NCBI GenBank assembly: GCA_021018815.1
Contig: JAITYX010000054.1
Location: 3,906,001-3,970,000, forward strand
Reading direction: 5' to 3'
Length of the DNA: 64,000 nucleotides
Origin: Talinum fruticosum
Lineage: Eukaryota > Streptophyta > Magnoliopsida > Caryophyllales > Talinaceae
How positions within the stretch are numbered: position 1 is the first letter of the stretch; every line of letters starts with the position of its first letter. Under the pieces are notes generated by a model. The model searched no databases. It was not told the DNA's origin and was given only the letters and a program-made list of their open reading frames with translations. A program made the position numbers and the translations under genes. Below, in pieces: positions 33,301 through 44,475 of this stretch.

Positions 33301-35076
33301 CTCCCATTCTTTTTCTCTATCTCTCCTCTCGGTTTCCTCTTCGCTTCCCGAGTCTCTCTTTCCTCTCGTTCTGTTTCATTCCTCTCGCTCCCTCTTGCTT
33401 TCCTCTCGTTTCTATTTTTCCCGTTCTTCTTCTCTCCCCTCTTTTCCTAATTACACCTAATGGACTTTGCTGCCCAAGTTTAATTAAACCTTAAGCTCTT
33501 ATTGCCAGCACACAATAGGCTAGGCCAGTAACTCCTTTCCTATCTTCATTCCTTTTTCCTTTTATTTTAATTTTCTCGGTTTGGGTCAGTTATGTGAATT
33601 GGGCTAAAAATATTTCACAATCCCATTTTAGCTAACCCATGTTCGGTTTCAATTCTCGGTTTTAATTTCGACTCGAGAAAAATTGTAATTCAACTTAATT
33701 TAATAATTTCGACTTTTTCACTTAACTTTTAATAACTTAATTCATTACCAAGCAAGTCTGCTTAAATTTTCGGGTATTAAATCTTTTAAGCCAATCAAGA
33801 TAGTATCTACATCCAAAGTACTTGAATTGATACATATGGATTTATGTGGTGAAATTCCTGTCAAAATCTTAGGAGGTAAATCATATGTGCTAGTTGTTGT
33901 TGATAATTACTCACCATTGACTCGAGTGTGTTTTTCTAAAGAACAAAAACGAAGCATTCAAAGAGTTTACTAAGATATACAGGAAAATACAAGTGGAGTA
34001 TGAGATTTAGATTAGGCGAATTCGAACCGACCATGGAAGGAAGTTCGATTACTCATAATTTGCGGACTTACGTGACAAGAATGACAACTCTCATAACATC
34101 TCTACACTAAGAACTCCTCAACAAAATGGAGTAGTAGAGAGAAAGAAGAGAATATTTGAAGAAATAGGAAGGACAATGATGATTGAAAATAATCTACCAT
34201 ACTATTTATGGGATGAGGTAGTCAACACAGACAAACTACACGCTCAATAGATGCCTCGTTCGACCCATTCCGAGGAAAACACCCCGTGAGTTGTACAAAG
34301 GAATGAAGCCTAACATTTTCCACTTAAAACCATTCAGATGTAAATGCTTTTTGCATAACAATGGTAAGGAACATCCGACCAAATTTGATGCAAAGTTAGA
34401 TGAAGGTATTTTTCGGTTACTCTTCACATAGTAAAGCTTATACAAGCTTCAAGAAGAGAACCAACAAAGTGGAAGAAAGTATCCACATTGTTTTTGATGA
34501 AATTTATCATGGCAGGACGGGTGAATCTACTTTCTTAGATCTCAAGCTCAATCGAGATGAAGAGAGCATAGTAGAAGCCGAGCTCAAAATGAACTAAAAC
34601 AAAGGAACCGAACCAACTCGGAATGAGCAAGTTCAAGAACCGACTCAAATCACTGAAGGTCAAGCCAAAGAAGAAGATCAACAAGTTTAACCAACTGAAG
34701 ATCAAATCAATCAACCAATAAACCTTGTAAATAAGAGGACATGTACAACATTAAAATATGCATCTAGTCACCCATCCGAGAACATTATTTCGCCATCAAT
34801 AGTGGGGTAAGAACTTGTTCTTCTTTGTAAAATTTATGTTTATTTTCAACATTCATTTCATTAATTGAACCTTAAAATGTACTAGAAGTGCTACTTGAAC
34901 CTGAATGGGTAGAAGCCATGCAAGAAAAATGAACTCAATTTGAAAGAAACCAAGTCTAGACTCGACCACCCAGTTATAGGAACCATATGGGTTTTCAAGA
35001 ACAAACTAAATGAGGGAGGGTTGGTAGTTAGAAACAAAGCCAGATTACTAGCTCGGAGATATAACCAAGAACAAGG
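30391..35076 (+). pseudogene. copia-D pol, interrupted by repeat R and truncated in RT
   Basis: Protease (30400-30640): LDSICSLHMSRD, where D-S-G has become D-S-I, then LRFGNNSKGKVVAIGKIG and YLVKGLKYNLLSISQL. GAG-pre-integrase runs to 30943, then the R insertion, then integrase from 33781: LIHMDLCGEIPVK, a VDNYS-like word, RTDHGRKFDYS and QQNGVVERKKR. The linker has EESIHIVFDEIYHGRT (34400-34597). RT begins IGTIWVFKNKLNEGG (34940) and stops at 35076. Multiple stops. Confidence 0.85.
30944..33780 (+). mobile_element. Repeat R: 2.8-kb solo-LTR-like insertion in copia-D
   Basis: It begins TGTAACACCCCAAAACC and ends CGGGTATTAA, roughly the inverted complement (GGGTGTTACA with one base lost). 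ATCTTT flanks both sides (30938-30943 and 33781-33786), and removing it restores copS integrase as in copia-E (36475-36500). TG...(C)A-like ends, a short target duplication and no coding domain suggest a solo LTR of an unrelated retrotransposon. It has four AATTCGTGG words (31931, 31972, 32013, 32031) and a pyrimidine-rich plus strand at 33030-33450 that opens spurious frames. Confidence 0.65.
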
Positions 35077-35325
35077 CACTACAAAAAAAAAAAGGAAAAT
35101 AGCGACGAGAATTCCGACAGAATTTCCCAAATTCCAACGGAAAACCTGTCGAAAATACTCTCCGACGAATGGAAATCCAACAAGAATTCCTAGTGGAATC
35201 CCAGTTGGACTTTTGATGGGAATTGCGGTGGAGGTAAAAAAATTATTTCGACAAGACCAGTGGGAGTGTCCGATGGGAAGTCCCCGTCGGAAAAATTTCA
35301 TCGGTATTTTCATTTTTTTATAGTG
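35077..35325 (+). mobile_element. CACTA-type MITE, copy 1 (249 bp)
   Basis: It starts CACTACAAAAAA and ends TTTATAGTG, with AGG on both sides (35074-35076 and 35326-35328). The body has repeated GACGG/CGTCGG words and AAATAGCGACGA. There is no coding capacity. The left flank is copia RT and the right flank is copia gag, so one flank was replaced after insertion. Confidence 0.82.
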
Positions 35326-37189
35326 AGGAATCGAGTCAAGTGAAGCAAGTAATGATAATTCGGTTCCTCCACAAGTCCCCATCGGAAAAATTTAAAAGTG
35401 CTTGAGACTAGTACTCAAGATAATGAGACCGAGTCTAAGTACCTCGGAACGAGAGAATGAGCAACTAAAATAGAAGCTCAATCGGTCTCAAGAGTTAGTT
35501 TTGAAACTCACTCAAGCTAAGAAAAACCTTAATTTATTACTGGGTTCTTAGTGTGTCTCGCTTCGAAAAAAGGTCTTTGATATAATGTCTGAAGTGGAAG
35601 ATAATCCGTATAGTAACATTTTCAAAACTTATTCCGGAACTATTATGTTCGGGAAGGCTGAGCATGGTCCCATTTATTCACAAAGAAAAAGGACTATGCC
35701 TAGACTAGCTTTCATGAAAAAGACTTCTCAACCTATGTACAAAAGGAGAGTTTTTCAAAAGAAAGAGACACATAATCAATTCTCAAGAAAGAAGACTCAA
35801 AATAAGACCAAACCCAAAATCATTCAAATCCGGGTTCCCAAAAGTGCTTTTCCTCGAAAAGGACAATAGTAAAAACTATTACTTGGTTTATAACAGGAAG
35901 TGAGAATGGTTATTGTTTCTATTTTTCAGGTTACTTAGAAACAAAAGGGTCATTGGTACCTAGACAATGGATGTTCACGCCATATGTTTGAAGACTCAAC
36001 ACTCTTCTCAAAATGAAAAGAGATGAAAGGAGGAAAACTCACATTTGGAGACAATAGCAAAGGTAAGATAGCTAGGATTGGCAAAATTGGTCAAAGAGAT
36101 GACTCGGTCAGTCCAGTTTACCTTGTCAAAGGGCTCAAGTACAATCTTTTGAGAAATTCTCAATTGTGTGACAAAGGTCAATAGGTATGACTCACTCATA
36201 CCAACTGCTTCATTTTTTATGCAATCACCAAAGAGACAAAGCTCTCGGGTCCGAGGTGAGGTAACACCTACATTATTTCTCTCTCCGATTCTAGTCAAGA
36301 TTTATCCGGTTTAAAAATTTCTTTGAATCATGATTCATGGACATGGCATCGTAGACTAGGCCATATTAGCATGCATACTATCAAGAAACTTGCATCTCAT
36401 GGATTAGTTAGAGGTTTACCTAACTGTTCATTAAAGAAAGATAAATTTGTGATGCATGCACAATAGGAAAATAAGTGAAATCATCTTTTAAGCCACTCAA
36501 GTCGAGTATCTACATCCAAAGTACTTGAATTAATACATATGGATTTATGTGGTGAAATTCTTGTCAAAAGCTCAAGAGGTAAATCATCTCGTGCTAGTTA
36601 TTATTGATAATTACTCACTATTTACTCGAGAGTGTTTTTCTAAAGAACAAAAACGAAGCATTCAAAGAGTTCACTAAGATATACAGGAAAATACAAGTGG
36701 AGTCCGAGACTTAGATCGGGCGAATTCGAATTGACCATAGAAGGAAGTTCGATTACTCGGAATTTACGAGACTTATGTGACAAGAATGACAACTCTCATA
36801 ACTTCTCATCGGTAAGAACTCCTTAACAAAATGGATTAATAGAGAGAAAGAAGAGAATACTTGAAGAAATAGGAAGGACAATGATGATTGAAATTTATCT
36901 ACCCTACTATTTATGGGCCGAGGCGATCAACACAGACAAACTACATGCTTAACGGATGCCTTATTCGACACATTACGAAAAAAACACCCTATGAGCTGTA
37001 TAAAGGAATGAAGCCTAACATTTTCTACTTTAAACCATTCATATGTAAATGCTTTTTGCATAACAATGGTAAGGAACATACGACCAAATTTGATGCAAAG
37101 TTAGATGATGGTATTTTTCTAGGTTACTCTTCACATAGCAAAGCTTAAAGAATCTTCAACAAGAGAACTAACAAAGTGGGAGAAAGTAT
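35326..37189 (+). pseudogene. copia-E: gag tail, protease, integrase fragment
   Basis: A short gag piece (35326-35378) jumps, via a few bases resembling the MITE, to the coiled-coil end of gag (35385-35560). The basic gag tail follows (35585-35869: GKAEHGPIYSQRKR, FMKKTSQPMYKRR). Protease has D-N-G instead of D-S-G (35963-35971) and GGKLTFGDNSKGKIARIGK. Integrase (36480-37150) keeps YGPRRSTQTNYMLNGCL and KKTPYELYKGMKPN in one frame (36888-37148). At about 37188 the integrase linker joins gag of copia-F. Confidence 0.82.
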
Positions 37190-38860
37190 AGGATACATTG
37201 GTCAACACTTATGAAGGCACTACAAAAAACGGGAAATAGCGACGAAAATTCGACGGGTTTTTCGATAGAATTTACCAAAATCTGATAGAAACCCCTTCGA
37301 AATTCCCTTTCTACGAACGGAAATCCAACGGGAATTCCATCGAGGTAAAAAAATTATGACGAAATTCCCGTCGGATACTTTTTGCGACGGAATTCCGATC
37401 GGAGTGTCCGACGGGAAGTCCTGTCCGAAAAATTCCGTTGGTATTTTTATTTTTTTATTGAGGAACCAGTCAAACGAAGTAAGCAAAGATAAGTCAATTC
37501 CTCCACAACTATGAGTCTGTTCAAGATGGAACTCGACGAGAACATCACTCGTATGTACATTCGATTCACCGAGATTGTCAACAATCTCAAATCTCTTGGA
37601 AGAAAGATATTTCATAAAGAAAAATTCTAAGAAGTCTACCCAAGAGAAGATGGGGTCCAAGGTAACAGACAATTAAGGAAGCTCAAGATCTCTCTCGGTT
37701 GAAGCCGGATGAGCTCATTGGAAAACTACTCGATCATGAGCTGCAACTAGAAAAAGAGGAAGCTGAGGTCAACACCAAAAGGAACTTTACAATTAAAGCC
37801 TCAAAAGACAGATGCCAAAGTTTCAGCTCCTCGGATGCTGAAGAGGATCCCATGGAACTCATTGTGAGAGGTTTTAAGAAGATGGTGAAATATAAAAAGT
37901 GGTAAAGGAGGCCAAAGTAGGAGTTGTACAAGAAAGAGAAGAAAGGTAAATATTCATCCTCTGCTAATTTATCTTTAACTACGTACTCTTGATGTTTTAA
38001 GTGTGGTAGCAAGTAGCACATAGTTAAAGAATGTCCAAAGAGAAAAAAAGGACAGAAAGAAGAAATAGGTTATGGTAGCTACCTCGAGTCCTTATGATTC
38101 GAGAGGAAGATGATGACTCGATGAGTGAAAGTGTCTAATGGCACTATTAGACTCATAAGCTGCATCCGAGTCGAGACAGTGATGGTTCACATGCTGAGCG
38201 AGACAAATCCTCATGAGGTAATTAACTATTTCCTCAAGTTTTCCAAACTTGATCTTGCTAGATACATCTTTACTTTGGAAGAAAAGTCTAATTCTGATTT
38301 TATTCAATTCAAAGAGCAACTATAATCTCTAACTACTACGAGCATTACTTTGAAAAAGGAACTAAAAAATTTGAGAAAAAATTTGAAAGTGTTTGAGACC
38401 GAGTACTTAAGATAATGAGACTGGGTATCGGTGCCTCGAGAATAGAGAATGAGCAAGCTGAAACAGTACACTCAATGAGTCTCAAGAGGTTGTTTTAAAA
38501 CTCACTCAAGGTCAGAAAAACCTTGATTTATTACTTAGCTCTCGGTGTACCTCATTTCATAAAGAAGGTCTTGGTTACAATGCAGAAGGGAAAGATAGCT
38601 CTTACTACAACCTTTTCAGGAAGGCTTAGCATGGTCCCATTCATTCACAAAGAAAAAGGACTGAGCTCGGACCTATTTTCATGAAAAAGTCTTCTCAACC
38701 TATTTACGAAAGGAAAGGTTTTCAAAGAAAAGAGACACAAACTCATTTCTCTAGAAGGAAGACTCAAAATTAGATCAAACCCAAAATTATTCAAATCTAG
38801 TTTCCCAAAAGCGCTCTTCCTAAAAAAATACCACAAGTAAAAATAGTTGTTGGGTTTGTA
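37190..38860 (+). pseudogene. copia-F gag, 5' truncated
   Basis: After the MITE the words TRMYIRFTEIVNNLKSLG are readable (about 37540-37610). 37699-37905 reads MKPDELIGKLLDHELQLEKEEAEV and KASKDRCQSFSSSDAEEDP. The CCHC knuckle (37993-38034) keeps all four ligands in C-X2-C-X4-H-X4-C but has a stop codon just before the His. The coiled-coil segment (38200-38480) and basic tail follow with several stops. Confidence 0.83.
37218..37460 (+). mobile_element. CACTA-type MITE, copy 2 (243 bp)
   Basis: CACTACAAAAAACGGG...TTTTTTATTG, flanked by AGG on both sides (37215-37217, 37461-37463). The host is copS gag: ACTTATGA-AGG before and AGG-AACCAGTC after, as in uninterrupted gag at 49730. This is the same gag site as the right flank of copy 1. 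Confidence 0.85.
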
Positions 38861-41800
38861 AGAGGAAGTGAGAAGGTTTAGTTTGTTTTTGTTTTGTAGG
38901 TCACTAAGAAACGAAAAGGTTAGTGGTAGTTAGACAGTGGATGCTCAAGCCATATGTTTGGGGACTCAAGACTCTTCTCGGAGCTAGAAAAAATGAAAGG
39001 AAAAGGTCACATTTGGAGACAATAGCAAAGGCAAGATAGTTAGGATTGGAAGGATTGGTTAGGGAGACAATTCAGTCGGGATAGCCTACCTTGTTAAGAC
39101 GCTCAAATACAATTTTTCGAGCATTCTCAATTATGTGACAAAGCTCAAGAGGTAAGATTCACTCAAACCAACTGCTTCATTTATGATGTAGTCACCAAAG
39201 AAACTAAGCTTTTAGGTCTTAGGTCAGGTAACACTTACACCATTCCTCTTTCATACTCTAATTAAGATCTATCATGCTTAAAAGCATCACTTAATGATAA
39301 TTCATGGAAATGGCGCCGTAGACTAAGCCATATTAGCATGCATACCATTAAGAAGCTTGCATCTCATAGATTAGTTAGAGATTTACCTAACTATGATTTT
39401 AAGAAAGATAAAATATGTGAGGCATGCACAAAAGGAAAGCAAGTCAAGATTTGTGTGGTGAAATTCTCGTGAAAAGCTTAGATAAATCATATGTGCTAGT
39501 TATTGTTGATGATTACTCACGATTTACCTAGGTGTGCTTTCTGAAGAAAAAAATAAAGCATTCAAAGAACTCACTAAAAGTTGCAAGAAAATTCAAGTGG
39601 AATCCGAGACTCGGATCAGGAGAATTCGAACCGATCGTGGAAGAGAGTTTAACTACTCGGAATTTGCATACGTTTGTGACAAGAATGGAATCTCCTTCAA
39701 CTTCTCAGCATTAAGAACTCCTTAACGAGAATGGAGTAGGGAAAAAAAGAACAGAACACTTGAAGAAATAGGAAGGACAATGATGATTGAAAATTATCTA
39801 CCTTACTATTTTTGGGCTGAGGCAATCAACATAGCAAACTACACGCTCAATAGATGCCTCATTAGACCCATTCTAAAAATGACACCCTATGAGCTATACA
39901 AGGGAAAGAAGCCCAACATTTCCTACTTCAAACCGTTTAGATGTAAATGTTATGTGCATAACAATGGTAAGGAACATCTAACTAAGTTTGATGCACGAGC
40001 AGATGATGGTATATTTACGGGTTATTTATCTCATAGTAAAGCTTATAAAATCTTTTATAAGATAACCAACAAAGTAGAAGAAATTATCCACGTTGTCTTT
40101 TATGAAATTTATCATGGCAGGACAAGTGAATCCACTTTCTTAGATCTCAAGGTCAATAGAGATGAAGATTATATAGCTGAACGTGGGCTCGGAATGAATC
40201 AAAACAAAGGACTCGAGGCAAATCGGAATGAGCCAACTCGGAATGAACAAACTCGGAATGAACCAGTTGAGGAGCTAACTCGGACTACTAAAGGACAAGC
40301 TGAAGATGTTCAACAAGCCGAGGAACAAATCATTCAACCAACAAACCCGGTAAATTATAGGACAGGTAAAGCTTTTAAATATGCATCCAATCACCCACCG
40401 GAGAATATTATGTCTAATATCAACGAGTGGGGTAAGAACTCGTTCTTCTTTGCAAAATCTATGAGGATTCTCAGCATTCATCTCATTCATTGAACCTAAA
40501 AATGTACTAGGAGCCATATTTGAACCTGAATAGGTAGACCCCATGCAAGAAGAATTAACTCAATTTGAAAGAAACTAAGTCCGGACTATAACCAAACTAC
40601 CTTTAGACCACCCGAGTAATAGGAACTAAATGGGTTTTCAAGAACGAACTAGATAAGGGAGGGTTGGTAGTCGAATTAAGGCTAGATTAGTTGCTCAAGG
40701 ATATAATCAAGAAGAGGGAATTGATTGTGGGGAAACCGCTGTACTGTTGCTAGGATTGAGGCAATAAGAATTCTCTTCACATTTGCATATAACATGAATA
40801 TTAAGATTTATGAAATGGATGTTAAGTGTGAATTTCTCAATCGTTATATTCAAGAAGAAGTTTATATTGAGCAACCCCTTGGATTTGAAAACTCTCAATT
40901 TTCAAATCATGTTTTCGAATTGCAAAAAGTTTTGTATAGTCCGAAACAAGCTCCCAAAGCTTGGTATGAAAGAGTAAGTAATTTCTTGGTTGAAAATGAC
41001 TTCAAAAGAGTTTCTTGGTTGAAAATGACTTCAAAAGAGTTTCTTGGTTGAAAATGACTTCAAAAGAGGTCTCATTAACAAAATTCAAATTTATATTGAT
41101 GACATAATTTTTGGAGCTACTAATGAAACTCTATGTCAAGAGTTTTCCGAGTTAATGAGATAAGAGTTCCAAATAAGTATGATGGGAGAACTCAATTTCT
41201 TCCGTTAACTACAAATCAAGCAAGAGAAGGATGGCATTTATGTTCATCAATCAAAATACTCCAAGTAGTTATTGAAGAAGTACAAGCTATAAGAGGTGAA
41301 GCATGCAACAACACCTATGAGTAGTAGTACAAAACTGGACTCGGATGAGAAAGGTAAAGTAGTAGATCGAAACTCTATAGAGGTATGATTAGATCTCTAC
41401 TTTAGCTTACATCTAGTAGGCCCGAGATATCATGTTTATTGTTTGCCTTTGTGCAAGATTTCAAGCTAACCCTAACGAATCACATCTCAATCTGGTGATG
41501 AGAATCTTTATATATCTTACGGGGACTCGGACAAGTGGTCTCCTGGCATTCAAAAAGAAAAACTCGGTTGCTTTATCAATTGCTGAGGCTGAGTCCATAG
41601 CACCGAGAGCTTGTTGTGCTCAAATTCTCTTGATCAAGCAACACGTGAAGAATCTAGGACTATCATTCACATCAATCCCAATCAATTATGATAATCAAAG
41701 TGTCATCAGCATCACCAAGAATCCGAGTTCGAGCATTCTAAAACGAAACACATTGAGGTTATGTATCATTTTTACGTGAGAACATTCTGAGAAAGGTGAT

Positions 41801-41914
41801 ATTGAACTTGAGTTTGTTTTAACTAAATTTCAAATGGCTGATGTTTTCACCAAACCTCTAAGTGAAGCTCGGTTTTGCTTTATTAGGAATGAACTTGGCA
41901 TGTTAATTGCATGA
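38861..41914 (+). pseudogene. copia-F pol, frameshifted, with RT triplication
   Basis: Protease retains LDSGCSSHMFGDSRLF (D-S-G at 38933-38941). Integrase has a VIVDDYSRFT-like block and RIRRIRTDRGREFNYSEF, but the NGVVER catalytic-Glu block is damaged by a stop and small deletion (39720-39745). 39780-40493 is the longest open frame in the window (237 codons), covering integrase end and linker: FRCKCYVHNNGKEHL, KVEEIIHVVF, TRNEQTRNEP. RT (40560-41330) has YEMDVKCEFLN, VYIEQPLGFE and an IYIDDIIFGA block, with a 29-bp triplication. RNase H ends ...RNELGMLIA at 41914. Confidence 0.9.
40982..41068 (+). repeat. 29-bp unit repeated three times in copia-F RT
   Basis: The unit begins TTTCTTGGTTG and ends TTCAAAAGAG; three identical copies lie at 40982-41010, 41011-41039 and 41040-41068. 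Copia-I and copia-A have a single unit there. Two extra 29-bp units add 58 bp and shift the frame. Confidence 0.97.
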
Positions 41915-42312
41915 TTATCCGATTTATTGTACCAGTTGTTTAGAATTTGATTTATTGTTATGCTTTCCGAGTGAATAAGAAATGGATAAGTTGAATCAAG
42001 ATGTGGCTGAGCTATGAGTTATTAGTTTTCTGAGTGTGTTCCGAGTCACTCGGACACATCACCGAGTCGGACTCGGATTATGAGAAAAATGGACATCAAA
42101 ATTTTGATATCATCTCTAGATTAATGGAGAATCTTAGAAATATTTTGGAAAATTTCTTTTTCTCTCTCTAGCAATGAACGATCCGCAAACTAGCCATTGG
42201 AGGGAAGTCTGTTGCAAAGCTAGCTGTTACACACTAGAATACTCAACAGTTTGATAACCGCTACTTTGAGGGCTGAGTTAGAAATGCTTTTGTTTAATGA
42301 AAGCTTCCATTT

Positions 42313-42430
42313 TATAAATAGCACCCCTTTGTTCTCATTCGATCACTTTGTTATTTCTTACTCTTACTCTTACTTTCTTTGCTCTCGTACTCGAAACTTC
42401 TCGCATTACTCTCTCTCTCTCTCTCTCTCT
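42313..42430 (+). promoter_or_regulatory. TATA box and (CT)11 tract ahead of copia-F aORF
   Basis: TATAAATAG at 42313-42321, an uninterrupted (CT)11 at 42409-42430, and the aORF ATG at 42485. This TATA/pyrimidine/ATG order is shared with A, K and I. It looks like a plant core promoter with a Y-patch; expression is not shown. Confidence 0.6.
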
Positions 42431-42484
42431 ATTCATCTACTCTCTTCTCTCTTTTCACTTAACTCCTCTCACTCTCTATCAATC

Positions 42485-44110
42485 ATGCCTAAAAGAGGAA
42501 GTGCAATGGAAGGTGGTTCAGCCACAAAGAAAGCCATAACCAAATCTTCTAGTTACGAAAATCCTCAAAAGGATCCATCTATGGGAAAAGCCCTTGCTCT
42601 CGATGACAACAAACTCATTGTAGCGCAACATTACTTTATCGATGAGAAATTCATCTCCACCACCACTTTTTCTTGGGTCAAATCAACTCTCAACACAGGT
42701 GTGTTCCAATACTTGTGTTTACGTGACTACATCTATCTAGAACTCAGTAATCGAGTTCTATTCTCGAATGACGACGAGAGAAAACATTATCTCTTAATGG
42801 CAAGGCAAAATCATTCGCATTAACCTTGCTCTCCTTCACAATATTTTCAATGTGAAGTGTTCTTTTTCTAAACTACAACCCATGTTGTTTAATGAAGTCG
42901 CTGATGACTTCTTTAAAAAATACGCAAAAGAATTTCCTAAGTAGAGAGAATTTTTTGTGACTCGGATGACATTTGAAGCAAGAATTCTTTGCTTCATCTT
43001 GATGTAAACTTTCTTTTCCTTCTACCCCTACAAAGAGAACCCTCACAACAATGTTCTTAATGTTCTCTATGATATCCTTGAAGGGTATGAGGTTGACCTT
43101 TTCCCATTTAACTTGGAGCATATTCCATCTGTTCCTTCTAATTAGAAGAAGCCTCCTTACCCTTTTGAAGCTCTTCTTTTGCCATCTTTGCTAAATTCGA
43201 GGTAAATCTCCCTTCGATCCCCACAAATTTCTAGAGCATGTTGTGTGTATAGGTAGAGATGAGCACATTGGCCTAAGATACCGGGAAATACAAGGCTGGT
43301 GTCCGGGTTCACACTTCGAACTTGCTCCCCCTCCTCCTTAGACTTGGAAAGATTTTTAGCCTCCTTTTTCTTGTCGGACCTTCATCCTCCCAAGATGCCC
43401 ATTCTCTCAACTTGCTTCAGAAGTTGGCTACTCAATTTGTTGCTCTCACCAAAGAGTTAACGTCAACTCTAGGAACCTTCTAAGCGTTCATGCCGATTCG
43501 ACTCAGCTCTACAGCAAGGCTTAGATTCAAATTGATCGAGTCAAGCCTTAGTTGCTGAACTCAAGGAGGTAGTCAAGCGCCTACAAGACCAAATTCGCCA
43601 CCTTCAAGAAAGAAGATCCAAAGCTGCTGAGGATTCGGAACCCTCTAAAGAAGTATAACCCTCGAGTCCTTAAGCTCTTCTAATTCCGAGTCGAAGAAGA
43701 AGAAGGAGAAGTCTGAAGGAGAAGGAGAAAGAGAAACTAGAGCAGCCCCGGATAAGGGCCAAGAAGAGAAAGAACGTGAGGTGATTTCCTCATATTACAC
43801 TCGGTTGCCTCGAAGAGGCTGGCAATGCGAGGCAGTCTAAGGCCCCCTCGTCTGTTCAATAGGCTCCAGCTGAAGAGGCTGAGGGGTTAGAAGAAGAACC
43901 AAAGGACCTACAATCTCCGACTCGCAGGAGTATAATTGAAATTCCAAATTTGCCTCTCCTCTTGCCTCCTCACCCATCTACATCTACTCAAGGCTACAAG
44001 TGCGAGACGTTGTCATCGTTCTTCTTCCTCAACTCGAACTACTCCTCCTCGCTCTTAATTTCAAATTTTTTTATACAACATCTGTGTACTTTATTGTTAG
44101 TTCTTCCCTA
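42485..44110 (+). pseudogene. copia-F extra ORF (aORF); best preserved N-terminus
   Basis: From the ATG at 42485 it reads MPKRGSAMEGGSATKKA, a basic Ser/Lys-rich start. The conserved block ALALDDNKLIVAQHYFIDEKF, split here as ALALDDNKLIV / AQHYFIDEKF, follows, then TTTFSWVKSTLNTGVFQYLC. The frame is open for 113 codons (to 42820), then shifts. Later pieces include VADDFFKKYAKEFPK, DILEGYEVDLFPFNLE and, after 43660, a Lys/Glu-rich stretch (KKKEKSEGEGERE). Open frames starting at 42251 are longer but begin in leader upstream of the conserved ATG. Function unknown; the end is approximate. Confidence 0.7.
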
Positions 44111-44461
44111 TTTTATGTTGATGAAATGCATAGGGGAGAGAAAAGAGACATGTTTGGTTCGGGGGGTTTTTTATTTAATTTTTTTAGTATCTATGTATTT
44201 CGACCTTTAATGAATGAAATTTTCTTAGTTCTAAGCATACATGATCTATCTATCTTTTTACTCTGATTTATTTTATCAATACTTTCTTATAATCCTTTTA
44301 TAACTATGCTCTAATACTTTAATAAGTATGTTCCGAGTTGTATATGATCAAAAGCATTTTGATATTGTTGTTTAAATATTTTTTTGCTCTAATAATGAGA
44401 CAATGAAAACATAACTTTTTGAATTGTTAGCTTCTATGTTAAGTATGGTATGCCTTTCATC

Positions 44462-44475
44462 CAGAAAGGGGAGAT
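44462..44475 (+). promoter_or_regulatory. Polypurine tract of copia-F
   Basis: CAGAAAGGGGAGAT, directly before the 3' LTR start TGAAGACTC. Confidence 0.82.

Larger units (their letters stand above)
26758..35076 (+). mobile_element. copia-D (copS), 5' LTR to start of RT
   Basis: Plus-strand element with 5' LTR, primer site, gag, protease, integrase and the first part of RT. Pol is split by a 2.8-kb repeat R copy. At 35076 it ends against a CACTA-type MITE whose other flank is gag, not RT. Its 3' half is therefore missing or displaced. Confidence 0.85.

Noticed and set aside
32977..33494. Two overlapping plus-strand frames of 157 and 139 codons
   Set aside because: They lie in a pyrimidine-rich tract of repeat R and encode low-complexity Leu/Ser/Phe strings; no domain and no conservation with other R pieces.
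39780..40493. 237-codon frame as an independent protein
   Set aside because: It is the integrase C-terminus and linker of copia-F, a part of pol left open by chance.
42251..42823. 190-codon frame read as a gene from its first ATG
   Set aside because: The first 78 codons are leader sequence including the TATA and CT tract; the start shared with other copies is at 42485.
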